From an uncultured Colwellia sp. (GTDB lineage: Bacteria > Pseudomonadota > Gammaproteobacteria > Enterobacterales > Alteromonadaceae), in the NCBI GenBank assembly GCA_913062815.1, contig CAJXWZ010000018.1:1-64000 (forward strand): DNA of 64,000 nucleotides. The letters run 5' to 3'. Below, in pieces: positions 17,438 through 24,757 of the stretch. The position numbers and the translations under genes were made by a program. The notes beneath the pieces are model-generated. The model was not told where the DNA came from and searched no databases. It saw only the letters and a list, made by a program, of their open reading frames with translations. Position 1 is the stretch's first letter. Each line of letters begins with the position of its first letter.

Positions 17438-17829
17438 TAACTATCTATAACTAAACAAAAAAATAAATTCAACGTGTAGTAACCCTTTATACCCCAATAG
17501 AGAAATCACATGTTCGTATAACTATATGATTAATTTCAAGTTACTCAAGTAAATTTGAACGCACTCTCGGCAATGTGTGATGATATCTCTAAAGTTACGG
17601 GTTTAAATGAACATCACTATTAAATTAAATCAAAAACGATATCTTTTAGTCAATCCGTCCTAAGTTTGATAGAGAAGGATATATAGATAAATTACGGATG
17701 AAAATTACTAACATATCAATAGCAAATAGTTTCGCCGTCAGGTTATATATTAATAAATTTAAGAATCAAACTTAATTCATATTAAAGCCAACATATTACG
17801 CTATTGAACAAAGAGAAAACTAAACTGTT
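17438..17829. other. Non-coding 390-bp stretch inside the island
   Basis: AT-rich, with no convincing open frame or RNA gene. It contains repeat B at 17486-17512, annotated separately. It separates the 430-aa gene from the DUF2787-type cluster and is a candidate junction between two elements. I see no tRNA fragment here. Confidence 0.5.
17486..17512 (+). repeat. Repeat B, related to 11180-11206 and to the palindrome at 21090
   Basis: The segment reads like tttat-accccaatag-agaaa-tcacatg. At 11180-11206 the matching segment is cttat-ccccaatag-ggaag-ttacatg in the same orientation, about 21 of 27 positions alike with one gap. The 11-mer taccccaatag (17490-17500) also occurs twice, inverted, within the 28-bp palindrome at 21090-21117. 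Either an att-like repeat flanking the polymerase module or a shared protein-binding site. Confidence 0.5.
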
Positions 17830-17856
17830 ATCGACTAACCATTGGGGTTAGTCGAT
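17830..17856. terminator. Hairpin downstream of the 60-aa gene
   Basis: An 11-bp stem (atcgactaacc with ggttagtcgat) with a 5-base loop, 19 bases after the stop of the minus-strand gene at 17875. The T-tract is weak on both strands. Probably terminates the minus-strand small gene. Confidence 0.55.
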
Positions 17857-17874
17857 TATTAATGTCAGATAGAC

Positions 17875-18057
17875 TTAAGTTACTTCTTCAACAATATAAC
17901 CCGTAATACCACCAACAACAGCGCCAATGGCAATACCATAAGGACCAAATCGATAGCCAATTGCCATACCTGTTACAGCTCCTTTCATTGCACCTTTAGA
18001 TATGTATTTATCGTCAAAGGGCAATTTAGATTTTTTCATTTCTTTATAAATCTCCAA
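17875..18057 (-). CDS. Small glycine-zipper membrane protein
   Basis: A 60-aa protein. Residues about 22-55 carry repeated G-x3-G spacing (GAMKGAVTGMAIGYRFGPYG and GAVVGGITG), which is a glycine-zipper transmembrane hairpin. The N-terminus is basic. Such proteins act as small membrane or lysis-like proteins or bacteriocin-like peptides; none of these can be chosen here. It has its own hairpin downstream and lies 155 bases from the DUF2787 gene. Confidence 0.55.
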   Translation of the reverse strand: MEIYKEMKKSKLPFDDKYISKGAMKGAVTGMAIGYRFGPYGIAIGAVVGGITGYIVEEVT

Positions 18058-18212
18058 TTAATTTCAAACCATAGTGACAGCCGTATGATTAATTCGGCTA
18101 ACAGACAGGCTATTTAGCAGTAAGTGGGCTATTACACCTTTAATTGATTGGCGTAATGCCTACTAGTTTTATTCTTCAAATTCAGCTTTTAGATTTCCGG
18201 TCTATAACTTGG

Positions 18213-18644
18213 CTAGAAGAACGTTACTTCCACTTTAAACACACCCATTTCGACATAGGAAATAAAGTTAGTCAGAAATAAATTTTTCAACTCATCACCA
18301 CTTCGTTTATCTAACCAACCACCATAGACAGTGAAGACCTGCTCAGCAATAAAACAAACGTCGATATCAACCGCTAGCTCAGGGTAAGGAGCACCCTGAA
18401 AGCTAAAGTCAGTGATGTAGACAAATTGATAATTAACTTCACCATCAATCATGATTTTAATTAGACGTATTTCTACAGGGTGAAAACCTCCAGCACTAAT
18501 CGAATAGTCAGGATCACGAAAGTTCAAAACAATGCCCTCTGCGTCTGGATCTGGCTTTGAAATATCAGCGAGTTCATCAGCTAATATTTGGTAAAGCTTT
18601 TCAGGCACAGTAAAGCACTGTCTCTTGTTAAAAGTCAGTTTCAT
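18213..18644 (-). CDS. DUF2787 family protein
   Basis: A 143-aa protein with the DUF2787 pattern: FTVPEKLYQILADELAD, GIVLNFRDPDYSISAGGFHPVEIRL, YITDFSFQGAPYPELAVDIDVCF and a C-terminal NFISYVEMGVFKVEV block. The family is of unknown function and is common on integrative elements of Vibrionales and Alteromonadales. It follows the 186-aa gene by 60 bases on the same strand and probably belongs to the same transcript. Confidence 0.8.
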   Translation of the reverse strand: MKLTFNKRQCFTVPEKLYQILADELADISKPDPDAEGIVLNFRDPDYSISAGGFHPVEIRLIKIMIDGEVNYQFVYITDFSFQGAPYPELAVDIDVCFIAEQVFTVYGGWLDKRSGDELKNLFLTNFISYVEMGVFKVEVTFF

Positions 18645-18704
18645 AATAAAAACCTTAACTTGTTTAGTTGGGCGTATTACTGAAAGCAGTAAACGTATGA
18701 ATGG

Positions 18705-19265
18705 TTACTTTTTAGCAGAAGTAGGGAGGGGTTTTAATTTGGTTAAGCGATCACGTTGATTAATTAATAACGGGTTAACCAAGTGCAAAAATTGATTCTT
18801 TTCTGATTTCAGTATTAAACTTAGTGCTTCATCTCGGCATACTGCTGCTAAGAAGCTTACGTTGTTTGCAGAGCCGCCTTTGATTACCGCTTTGAATAAG
18901 GATGATTTAAAGGATTTATCTTCTTCTTGCTGTTCTAACAACTCAAATAAGGCATCAAGACTCACCCAAGCCTTTGAGAACAAACCACCGTTAGTATTGG
19001 AGGTTAAACGCAAATATCTAACTTTGTCTTCCGTGTTTAATGCAAGTTCAAAACCTATTCGACTATTTGATTTAGGCGATAGACTTTTTGCTTGCCCTAC
19101 TAACAGCGTTTTGTAATTAATATCAGGGTCAATTGTTTCTTCATTATTTGTATCAACAGGTTGATCTGTGATGGCTTGTTTGTCAGCGGTGTTATCATCT
19201 GCTGGCGTATCTATTTCACTGATAGCTTTGCTTTCAGTTTTAGTGTTTTTAGCTTTTTCAGCCAT
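18705..19265 (-). CDS. Unknown protein with acidic N-terminus
   Basis: A 186-aa protein. Residues 1-48 are low-complexity, rich in Asp, Glu, Thr and Lys, and probably disordered. Residues about 50-186 look folded (GRI-type strands GFELALNTEDKVRYLRLTSN, then a helical LDALFELLEQQEEDKSF). No family recognised. GGA precedes ATG 19265. It lies just after a 32-aa frame and upstream of DUF2787, in a conserved-looking cassette of mobile-element genes. Confidence 0.55.
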   Translation of the reverse strand: MAEKAKNTKTESKAISEIDTPADDNTADKQAITDQPVDTNNEETIDPDINYKTLLVGQAKSLSPKSNSRIGFELALNTEDKVRYLRLTSNTNGGLFSKAWVSLDALFELLEQQEEDKSFKSSLFKAVIKGGSANNVSFLAAVCRDEALSLILKSEKNQFLHLVNPLLINQRDRLTKLKPLPTSAKK

Positions 19266-19276
19266 AATTATTTTCC

Positions 19277-19375
19277 TTATTTTAATAATTGATTTAACAG
19301 TGATTGCGCTTCACTGCGAAGCGATAGAGGAATATCCCCGTTACAGATTATTGAAATGAGAGTGTATTCATCCAT
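19277..19375 (-). CDS. Possible 32-aa coupled small protein
   Basis: A short frame MDEYTLISIICNGDIPLSLR... ending in SLLNQLLK. Its ATG (19373-19375) overlaps the end of the 120-aa gene, which stops at 19368, so translation could be coupled. It stops 11 bases before the 186-aa gene. The amphipathic composition is protein-like, but the frame is short and there is no homology to cite. Confidence 0.35.
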   Translation of the reverse strand: MDEYTLISIICNGDIPLSLRSEAQSLLNQLLK

Positions 19376-19730
19376 CAGCCTTACCCTCGCCTAAATTTAG
19401 GTCAACGGGCTTTATCAGGTAAACCCCACTACCTTCGTTGTTAATAATGGTAAGTGAGAGTTGATAGCCTTTAGGCAATAGCTCAACAAACTCAGGATTG
19501 GTATCAGCCAACTCAATAAAGTGCCTCATGAAGCCATCAAGACTTGTTATTGCGGAGACCACCTTGTCTTGCCCAGTAATAATAAAAATGGGGGAGGGAT
19601 ATTCCGACCAGTAAGCCTCCGCATCGGCTAAATTACCAAACGGCTCAACAAGTTTTTCAACCACCTTGATTGCCGTGCTTAATGGTAAAGCGAGTTCTTC
19701 CATAGTCGGTAAGTAATGTAATACTTGCAT
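19368..19730 (-). CDS. Unknown 120-aa island protein
   Basis: A soluble protein with no recognised domain. It contains ELALPLSTAIKVVEKLVEPFG, a helix, and PSPIFIITGQDKVVSAITSLDG, an alternating strand region. ATG 19730 is chosen because GAAGG lies 7 bases upstream; an upstream ATG at 19775 would lie in the terminator hairpin region. First gene of the cassette leading through the 32-aa frame, the 186-aa gene and DUF2787. Confidence 0.5.
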   Translation of the reverse strand: MQVLHYLPTMEELALPLSTAIKVVEKLVEPFGNLADAEAYWSEYPSPIFIITGQDKVVSAITSLDGFMRHFIELADTNPEFVELLPKGYQLSLTIINNEGSGVYLIKPVDLNLGEGKADG

Positions 19731-19753
19731 CGTTATTCCTTCTGAAATGCAAA

Positions 19754-19799
19754 AAAGCCCATTCCTCGATACCAATTAAGGTTATGAGGAATGGGCTTT
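19754..19799. terminator. Strong hairpin after integrase 2
   Basis: A perfect 14-bp stem (aaagcccattcctc with gaggaatgggcttt) and an 18-base loop. On the minus strand the stem ends in TTTTTT, as expected of a terminator for the integrase that stops at 19830. It also separates the downstream cassette, which must have its own promoter or depend on read-through. Confidence 0.75.
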
Positions 19800-19829
19800 A
19801 ATGGTGTTAATTAATCCTGGTTAAGTAGC

Positions 19830-21005
19830 TTAGCTAAACATCTTTGATAATGTCTCGCTGGTCTGTCGCATGGACTCTGTATTTACCTTGGTATACCTTT
19901 GGGTCGAGATGATTGACCTATGCGATAATTGCTCTTGGATCAGTCGAAGTGAAATATTTTCACTAGCAAGATTCGAAGCCACACTATGTCTAAGTGAGTG
20001 CAAACAGATACCATCACTGTTAACCTGAGCTCTCTTTAGTAACTTGAAAAATGTTTTTCTAACAGAGCGTAATGGCTGCCCTTTTACTTTTCCAGCAAAC
20101 AGGTACGGGTTATCAGGTTTAAGCGGCACGTTACCAATAAACGACAGTAAGTAATCAGTGATAAACACCGTTCTGGGTTTAAAATTCTTGGTTATTGGGA
20201 TATGAATAATGCGCTTTTTAATATCTACATCTTTGACTTTAATATTCGATACCTCACCGCAACGTAAACCTGTTAAAGCTAATGTGGCAATGTAAGCGGC
20301 AATCGTTCTGTTGGAGTATTCCCGACAGGCTTTAAGCAGTCGTTTAATTTCAAAGGTCGTTAGAAAATGTGTGCGAGCGTTATTTAATCGAAATAGCTTA
20401 ACAGGCAAGCACACATCAGAATCAACAACACTTAAAGAAACTGCGTACTTGGTCAGACTTTTTAAAATCATCAAGACCTGATTAGCAGTTGCCGGAGCAT
20501 ATAAGTTTCCATACTTATTGATAGTATCCGTCATTTTCAAATGCAATTGCTGTACATCAATAGTGCGTAAATCTTGATACAGCCAATGACCAAACTTAGG
20601 GGCAATATGAGTGTCATAACGGTACACATCATCACGCCAACTCTTTTTGCGCTTCTTAATGCTTGGTAGGTAGTGTTGTTGGAAAAATTCATCAATGGTT
20701 AATCTGGTAGGACAGTTACGCTCAACCTTGGGATTAATACCCTCTAATAAACTCATACGATGTTTCTGTGCGAGTTTTCGAGCAGTAGCAACATTGATAT
20801 CGCCAAATCGACCAAGCCCAATTGAGCACTTACGCCGATTATAGGTATAGCGAAAAAGAAAACGCTTATTACCTGTTTTACCTATCAAGCACTTTAACCC
20901 CACCGTCTGACTATCTGTTACTTCTAATTCAGATGATGGCGAATCACGCGGAGGCGCTTTTAATACTTTGATAGCTTTATCGGTAAAATTGAATTTATTA
21001 CCCAT
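19830..21005 (-). CDS. Tyrosine recombinase (integrase 2) with N-terminal arm-binding domain
   Basis: A 391-aa integrase. Residues 1-95 are the DUF4102-type arm-binding domain (FLFRYTYNRRKCSIGLGRFG) and about 100-205 the core-binding domain. The catalytic residues are R248 (TGLRCGE), K273, H336/R339 (HSLRH), H362 (LSHRS) and Y371 (QRYTKV). This class usually integrates at tRNA 3' ends. It lies 2.8 kb from the intact tRNA-His and is the better candidate for having used that site. It is clearly different from integrase 1 in sequence, so they are not a recent duplication. Confidence 0.9.
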   Translation of the reverse strand: MGNKFNFTDKAIKVLKAPPRDSPSSELEVTDSQTVGLKCLIGKTGNKRFLFRYTYNRRKCSIGLGRFGDINVATARKLAQKHRMSLLEGINPKVERNCPTRLTIDEFFQQHYLPSIKKRKKSWRDDVYRYDTHIAPKFGHWLYQDLRTIDVQQLHLKMTDTINKYGNLYAPATANQVLMILKSLTKYAVSLSVVDSDVCLPVKLFRLNNARTHFLTTFEIKRLLKACREYSNRTIAAYIATLALTGLRCGEVSNIKVKDVDIKKRIIHIPITKNFKPRTVFITDYLLSFIGNVPLKPDNPYLFAGKVKGQPLRSVRKTFFKLLKRAQVNSDGICLHSLRHSVASNLASENISLRLIQEQLSHRSIISTQRYTKVNTESMRQTSETLSKMFS

Positions 21006-21089
21006 GTGTTAATCCTCTAGCCGTTAATCTAGAAAATTAATATGTGCTTTAAGGCAAGTTTGATACGTTAATGAGTTACCGCTGAAAGT

Positions 21090-21117
21090 GGTACCCCAAT
21101 AGTACTATTGGGGTACC
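21090..21117. promoter_or_regulatory. 28-bp perfect palindrome upstream of the ParA-like gene
   Basis: The sequence from 21090 to 21117 equals its own reverse complement: arms ggtaccccaatagt and actattggggtacc. It lies between integrase 2 and the ParA-like gene, 65 bases before ATG 21182. Palindromes here are typical operators or partition sites. The half-site taccccaatag recurs at 17490-17500, and a near copy occurs at 11183-11193. The protein at 21772 is a candidate binder. Confidence 0.7.
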
Positions 21118-21181
21118 GTTTTTATCTAACAAATTTATAGATGCAATTGTGCGTCGATTTAATAATGTTAGGAATATCATC

Positions 21182-21772
21182 ATGAAATACTTAGTCGTTT
21201 CAATAAAAGGCGGTGTTGGTAAAACTGGAATTGCACAGAACCTTGCTACTTATACAGATGCTCAATGTATCACCAATGATTTAGTTGTTAATGCTAATAG
21301 CGGGATCATTCAACTAGAGCCAAAGAAAAGGTCTATACCGATAAAGTTTTGCGCTAACGTACCTGTAGTTATGGATTTTGGCGCTAGTTACAATAACCTC
21401 GACCATAAATTAGCCCATGCGGTTAAGCTCTGTAATGTTATTGTGGTGCCTACATTAACTGATGCTCGAAGTCTTCAAGCGACTATTGATACTGTTAACT
21501 TGGTTAAAGTGGCAGATAAGCCAATTGCTATCATCATCAATAACTTCACTAGCGAAAGTAAACTCAAACAGGCCAAAGATTATCTGACAGATGCATTAGG
21601 TCGATTACCTATTTTTACTATCCGTACAACCACATTGTTTGAGCGCGTGGCTAAAGATGGCTGTGATTGGTTCAGCAAGGTTCATCAGGTTAAAGGGGAA
21701 TATCAGCTCAATAAAACCCGAGTAGCCCATGAGCAAGTATATGCTGCTATTACCGCTCTAGGAGGTAAATAA
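21182..21772 (+). CDS. ParA-like ATPase
   Basis: A 196-aa short ParA/MinD-type ATPase. The deviant Walker A is KGGVGKTGIAQNLATY near the N-terminus, and VVMDFGASY (about residue 70) is in the Walker B position. ATG 21182 is chosen because AGGA lies 8 bases upstream; an upstream frame start at 21149 would add 11 residues. Short ParA proteins paired with a small DNA-binding protein position plasmids and some integrative elements. The stop overlaps the next start (TAATG), so the pair is coupled. Confidence 0.85.
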   Translation: MKYLVVSIKGGVGKTGIAQNLATYTDAQCITNDLVVNANSGIIQLEPKKRSIPIKFCANVPVVMDFGASYNNLDHKLAHAVKLCNVIVVPTLTDARSLQATIDTVNLVKVADKPIAIIINNFTSESKLKQAKDYLTDALGRLPIFTIRTTTLFERVAKDGCDWFSKVHQVKGEYQLNKTRVAHEQVYAAITALGGK

Positions 21773-21975
21773 TGACAATGCAAACACTTGAAGAATTACA
21801 TCACTCCATCGGCGGTAGACCCAAGTTTAAGCTACGTAGAAAGAAAGTAAGGCTTAGTTTTTATCTTGATATTAAAGAAGCTGAATTATTAAAAACCCAT
21901 GCAGAAGTTAACGATACGACACTTAGTAAAGCTGTTCGTGAGTCTTTGAAGCCATTATTTAAGCACTCAAAATAA
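21772..21975 (+). CDS. Small basic DNA-binding partner of ParA (ribbon-helix-helix-like)
   Basis: A 67-aa basic protein. The N-terminus is rich in Lys and Arg. The stretch KKVRLSFYLDIKEAELLKTHAEVNDTTLSKAVRESLKPLF has a strand followed by two helices, as in CopG/Arc proteins. Its start overlaps the ParA stop. It is the expected centromere-binding partner and may bind the palindrome at 21090. A second ATG two codons later is also possible. Confidence 0.6.
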   Translation: MTMQTLEELHHSIGGRPKFKLRRKKVRLSFYLDIKEAELLKTHAEVNDTTLSKAVRESLKPLFKHSK

Positions 21976-21998
21976 TTCAAGTGTGTGTTATACCAGAG

Positions 21999-22017
21999 GT
22001 AACCCTAACAGGGTTAC
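21999..22017. terminator. Hairpin after the ParA/partner operon
   Basis: An 8-bp stem (gtaaccct with agggttac) and an AAC loop, followed by ttctaatt on the plus strand. It lies between convergent genes ending at 21975 and 22036 and could serve both. Confidence 0.6.
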
Positions 22018-22035
22018 TTCTAATTAATTTCAAAT

Positions 22036-22824
22036 TCAGCTATTCAAATTGCGATTATCTTTAATATAAACAACGTGCAAATGACTGTTTCCATTTGGTT
22101 GTCGCTTATCTACATCAAATAGATCTGTAGCTTCAATTAGCTTAGTTAGAGTCGTATAACCATGAGTTCTGGAATCGAAATCAGGAAATTGGCGCTTAAT
22201 TAAACTGCCACAATTTGAAAGCATCGCCCATCCATCATCATCTGCTAATTCATCTACAGAGTTTCGCAATATATTAACTAAACGGGTATCTTGCCTAAGC
22301 TGCTGGCGAGTTTTCTTTTTACTGTTGGCCTGTTCAGATGATGTTGTACTCTCAGGCTCAAGCTCTGTTTCCGTATCTAAATTTCTAAGCACCTCGGTAG
22401 AAATAAAATCATCACAAGCATTTCTGAATGCGATAGGCGTTTTTTGCTCGCCTACACCAAATACATATATTTGAGACTCTTTAAGGCGAGAGGCCAGTTT
22501 AGTAAAGTCGCTATCGCTTGAAATAAGTGCAAAAGCGTCAAATTGTTCAGAGTAGAGTAAATCCATGGCATCAATAATCATTGCTGCATCTGAAGAATTC
22601 TTACCTTGGGTATAAGAGAACTGTTGCACAGGGTTAATTGCAAGCTCATTTAAAGGCTGCTTCCAGTTTCTTAAATGGTTGGAACTCCAATCTCCATAGG
22701 CCTTTTTAACTACAATATGACCATGCTTTGATAGCTCTGAAAGCACCGCGCCGAGTACTGAATATTGAGCATTTTCTGCATCAATTAATACGGCAATTTT
22801 CTTTTCTACTTCTAAATCCTTCAT
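22036..22824 (-). CDS. NYN-domain protein with C-terminal LOTUS-like (OST-HTH) domain
   Basis: A 262-aa protein. Residues 9-140 form a NYN (PIN-like) ribonuclease domain: AVLIDAENA, GKNSSDAAMIIDAMDLLY and ALISSDSDFTKLASRL carry the acidic metal ligands. Residues about 185-255 (LVNILRNSVDELADDDGWAM and FDSRTHGYTTLTKLIEATDLF) resemble the OST-HTH/LOTUS domain. Bacterial LabA-like/DUF88 proteins of this build are predicted RNA-cleaving proteins. Its stop lies 18 bases from the hairpin and it follows the HNH gene by 18 bases, so the pair is probably one transcript. Confidence 0.8.
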   Translation of the reverse strand: MKDLEVEKKIAVLIDAENAQYSVLGAVLSELSKHGHIVVKKAYGDWSSNHLRNWKQPLNELAINPVQQFSYTQGKNSSDAAMIIDAMDLLYSEQFDAFALISSDSDFTKLASRLKESQIYVFGVGEQKTPIAFRNACDDFISTEVLRNLDTETELEPESTTSSEQANSKKKTRQQLRQDTRLVNILRNSVDELADDDGWAMLSNCGSLIKRQFPDFDSRTHGYTTLTKLIEATDLFDVDKRQPNGNSHLHVVYIKDNRNLNS

Positions 22825-22842
22825 TCATAATCCTTTATTTTA

Positions 22843-23550
22843 TTAAATACCAAAATGAGCTTTTCTGTGACAATTAGGGCATAAAGCTTCTGCATTACCT
22901 ACGATATCTTTACCACCATCCGCCAATCTAATTTTATGATGTACCTCAAGGTAAGGGGTATTATCTTTTCGTCTAATAAAAGGGGCTTGGCTACCGCAGC
23001 TTTCACACACACCATCTGCTCTAATAAGCACGCTAGCAACAACATCAGCATTGCGATTGTACACTTTTACAGAGGTAGTTCGTGAGCTTGGCATCTCATC
23101 GGCTTCATCAATACGCCTTTGACGTTCTTCGGGTGAAGATAATAGCGACTCTTGTACTGAGTTATCAAATTCATCGTTTATCGTACTGAGACTATTATTA
23201 CCTGAGTGTATTAATATATCGAATTGTGACGCAATATCCCTAAGCGTATTTAAGTTTACGCTGTTTTTATCTTCATAATATTCAATATGCAGCCAAAGCG
23301 CTGTTAAAGGGTTTAGTAAAGCTTCTGCACCACCCTCAGCAAAGAACTGAGCTAAATAATAATGCATATCGGATGAGCTTAGGGCTCGCTTAAAAATAAC
23401 TCCTCGTACTAATCGATCATAAACCGTTATCATTATTTTGGCTGAGTTAATGTTTACGCCATGTTCAACGTTGAGCTGGCGAGATGCATCTGCTTGAGTC
23501 AGTGTGTTTTCATGCACCAATTTAGAAAGAGTGAAAGCTCTGTGTAACAT
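22843..23550 (-). CDS. HNH endonuclease domain protein
   Basis: A 235-aa protein. Residues about 175-232 form an HNH nuclease with zinc cysteines: CESCGS, YLEVHHKIRLADGG and EALCPNCHRKAH. The N-terminal part is helical (MLHRAFTLSKLVHENTLTQA and LNPLTALWLHIEYYEDKNSV) and not recognised. The HNH is distinct from the one at 10302. It is the gene nearest the tRNA-His, cotranscribed with the NYN gene. It could be a restriction nuclease or an element-maintenance enzyme. Confidence 0.75.
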   Translation of the reverse strand: MLHRAFTLSKLVHENTLTQADASRQLNVEHGVNINSAKIMITVYDRLVRGVIFKRALSSSDMHYYLAQFFAEGGAEALLNPLTALWLHIEYYEDKNSVNLNTLRDIASQFDILIHSGNNSLSTINDEFDNSVQESLLSSPEERQRRIDEADEMPSSRTTSVKVYNRNADVVASVLIRADGVCESCGSQAPFIRRKDNTPYLEVHHKIRLADGGKDIVGNAEALCPNCHRKAHFGI

Positions 23551-23794
23551 CTATAACCCCTTATCTTCAAAACATAAGTTTTTAATGTACCAGAGTGCGA
23601 CCGAAAAAGCGTTGAAGTAGTTAATTTGATTAAGCGTTGATAATACTAAGAAATAGACCGTTTCTTTACCTTACTTGTATCTGGTTAGTGCGTGATAGAA
23701 GTATTTGTGCAACGAATATGCACCGAAGTAACGTATAAAGTAGAAGCTTTATTGTATGAAATGTATTGCAGGTATTGTTTTCAAAGGGAAGAAG

Positions 23795-23845
23795 ATGGGG
23801 TGGCTAAAGGGATTTGAACCCTCGACAACCGGAATCACAATCCGG
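23795..23845 (-). repeat. attL-like repeat within tRNA-His
   Basis: The 3' half of the tRNA-His gene, matching 2009-2059 at 48 of 51 bases. On the tRNA strand the island lies immediately 3' of the gene, the usual side for an element integrated at a tRNA 3' end. Confidence 0.75.
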
Positions 23846-23871
23846 GGCTCTACCAACTGAGCTATAGCCAC
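23796..23871 (-). tRNA. tRNA-His (GTG)
   Basis: The minus strand folds into a full cloverleaf of 76 bases. Acceptor GTGGCTA pairs with TAGCCAC, D arm is GCTC/GAGC with GG in the loop, anticodon stem is CCGGA/TCCGG around TTGTGAT (anticodon GTG), the T arm follows, and CCA is encoded. Discriminator base is C73, as in tRNA-His. Oddity: the T loop reads TTTGAAT, with T56 in place of the near-universal C56 that pairs with G19. The remnant at 2009 has the canonical C. Probably functional but worth scoring. Confidence 0.9.
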
Positions 23872-24036
23872 CACTGAGGGTGTTGACGCGCTGTAATTTT
23901 ACAGCGCGTGGATTGTATTGCATTTTGAGGTAAATTGACAAGAAAAATATCACCTTTTTCTTGTCTTTATTTATAATAATATCCACCTTTCAGGCTTTAC
24001 GAAAAGCTGTTGGCAGAATTTCATTTACACAAACAC

Positions 24037-24687
24037 TTAAAGATCAATGTCTACCGAGTAAGAAACAAAGACTTTAAGGTCATCATTATCTAAATCGGTT
24101 TTTGAAACGCCAAAAACAAAACCACCTTTGCTTAAGCTAGCACCATAATCTATGTACTCTTCGCCCGCATAAAAGTCATCTGTACCTGTACCCACATGTA
24201 ATGTTAACGCTAGCTCTTTCGCTACTTCAAATTCAACGTCAATTGAAACATATGAATCATCACCAAAGTCAGCACCTTGCGCATCAGCTAATACCGCATA
24301 ACCTAGGGTAAAGATGCCCACGCTGACACTGGCATTAACTTCGGTAAAATCAACATCATCAACACTATCTGGATAAGCATAGTGAACAAAACCAACGTCA
24401 TAAGAAAAAGCTTTTGTTTCGCCGGTAAAGCCACCGTAGATATCTAATTCGTATGTCATGCCTTCTGCCCATTCCGCATTCGATACCCAAGTACCGACAT
24501 AAAAGCCTGAATCGTTTGCATAGTCGAGGCCACCAGAAACTGCAGAATTACCATTGGTCTGCTCCAATCCTCGCCATAAATAATTACTAGTAACGGCTGC
24601 ATTTGCAGTAAGCCCATCTACAGCAAGTGATTGAGTAGACAAAAAGGTCGTTGATATCGCAATAATTGAAAGTGCTATTTTTTTCAT
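24037..24687 (-). CDS. TorF-like putative outer-membrane porin
   Basis: A 216-aa beta-barrel-like protein. Signal peptide 1-22 (cleavage after SLA). The mature start VTSNYLWRGLEQTNGNSAVSG is the hallmark of the TorF/TIGR02001 family, followed by alternating strands and ending in a C-terminal strand. Members are outer-membrane proteins, some linked to nutrient uptake. It is the first gene right of the tRNA-His and is monocistronic. Confidence 0.8.
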   Translation of the reverse strand: MKKIALSIIAISTTFLSTQSLAVDGLTANAAVTSNYLWRGLEQTNGNSAVSGGLDYANDSGFYVGTWVSNAEWAEGMTYELDIYGGFTGETKAFSYDVGFVHYAYPDSVDDVDFTEVNASVSVGIFTLGYAVLADAQGADFGDDSYVSIDVEFEVAKELALTLHVGTGTDDFYAGEEYIDYGASLSKGGFVFGVSKTDLDNDDLKVFVSYSVDIDL

Positions 24688-24757
24688 GTTTTCCCTTGTT
24701 TTTCTTATTTTGATTTTCGTTTAGTGTTTAAAAATTAATTTGTCTCTTAATACCTAG

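Larger units (their letters stand above)
2009..23845. mobile_element. Pipolin-like integrated element in tRNA-His (about 21.8 kb)
   Basis: Both ends carry a 51-bp direct repeat of the tRNA-His 3' half (48 of 51 identical). The gene is intact at the right end and only a remnant is present at the left. Inside are two tyrosine recombinases, an AlpA-like protein, a piPolB-like DNA polymerase, a restriction-modification locus, a SIR2-like gene, a ParA-like gene and several unknowns. A piPolB gene plus a tyrosine recombinase between tRNA-derived att repeats is the known definition of a pipolin, and defence cargo is typical of them. Two integrases and internal repeats at 11.18 and 17.49 kb suggest a composite of two elements. 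Confidence 0.8.

Noticed and set aside
23804-23986. A 60-codon minus-strand frame covering the tRNA-His gene
   Set aside because: Its C-terminal part is the translated tRNA sequence (SVGRAPDCDSGC-type peptide), a common artefact of reading through tRNA genes.
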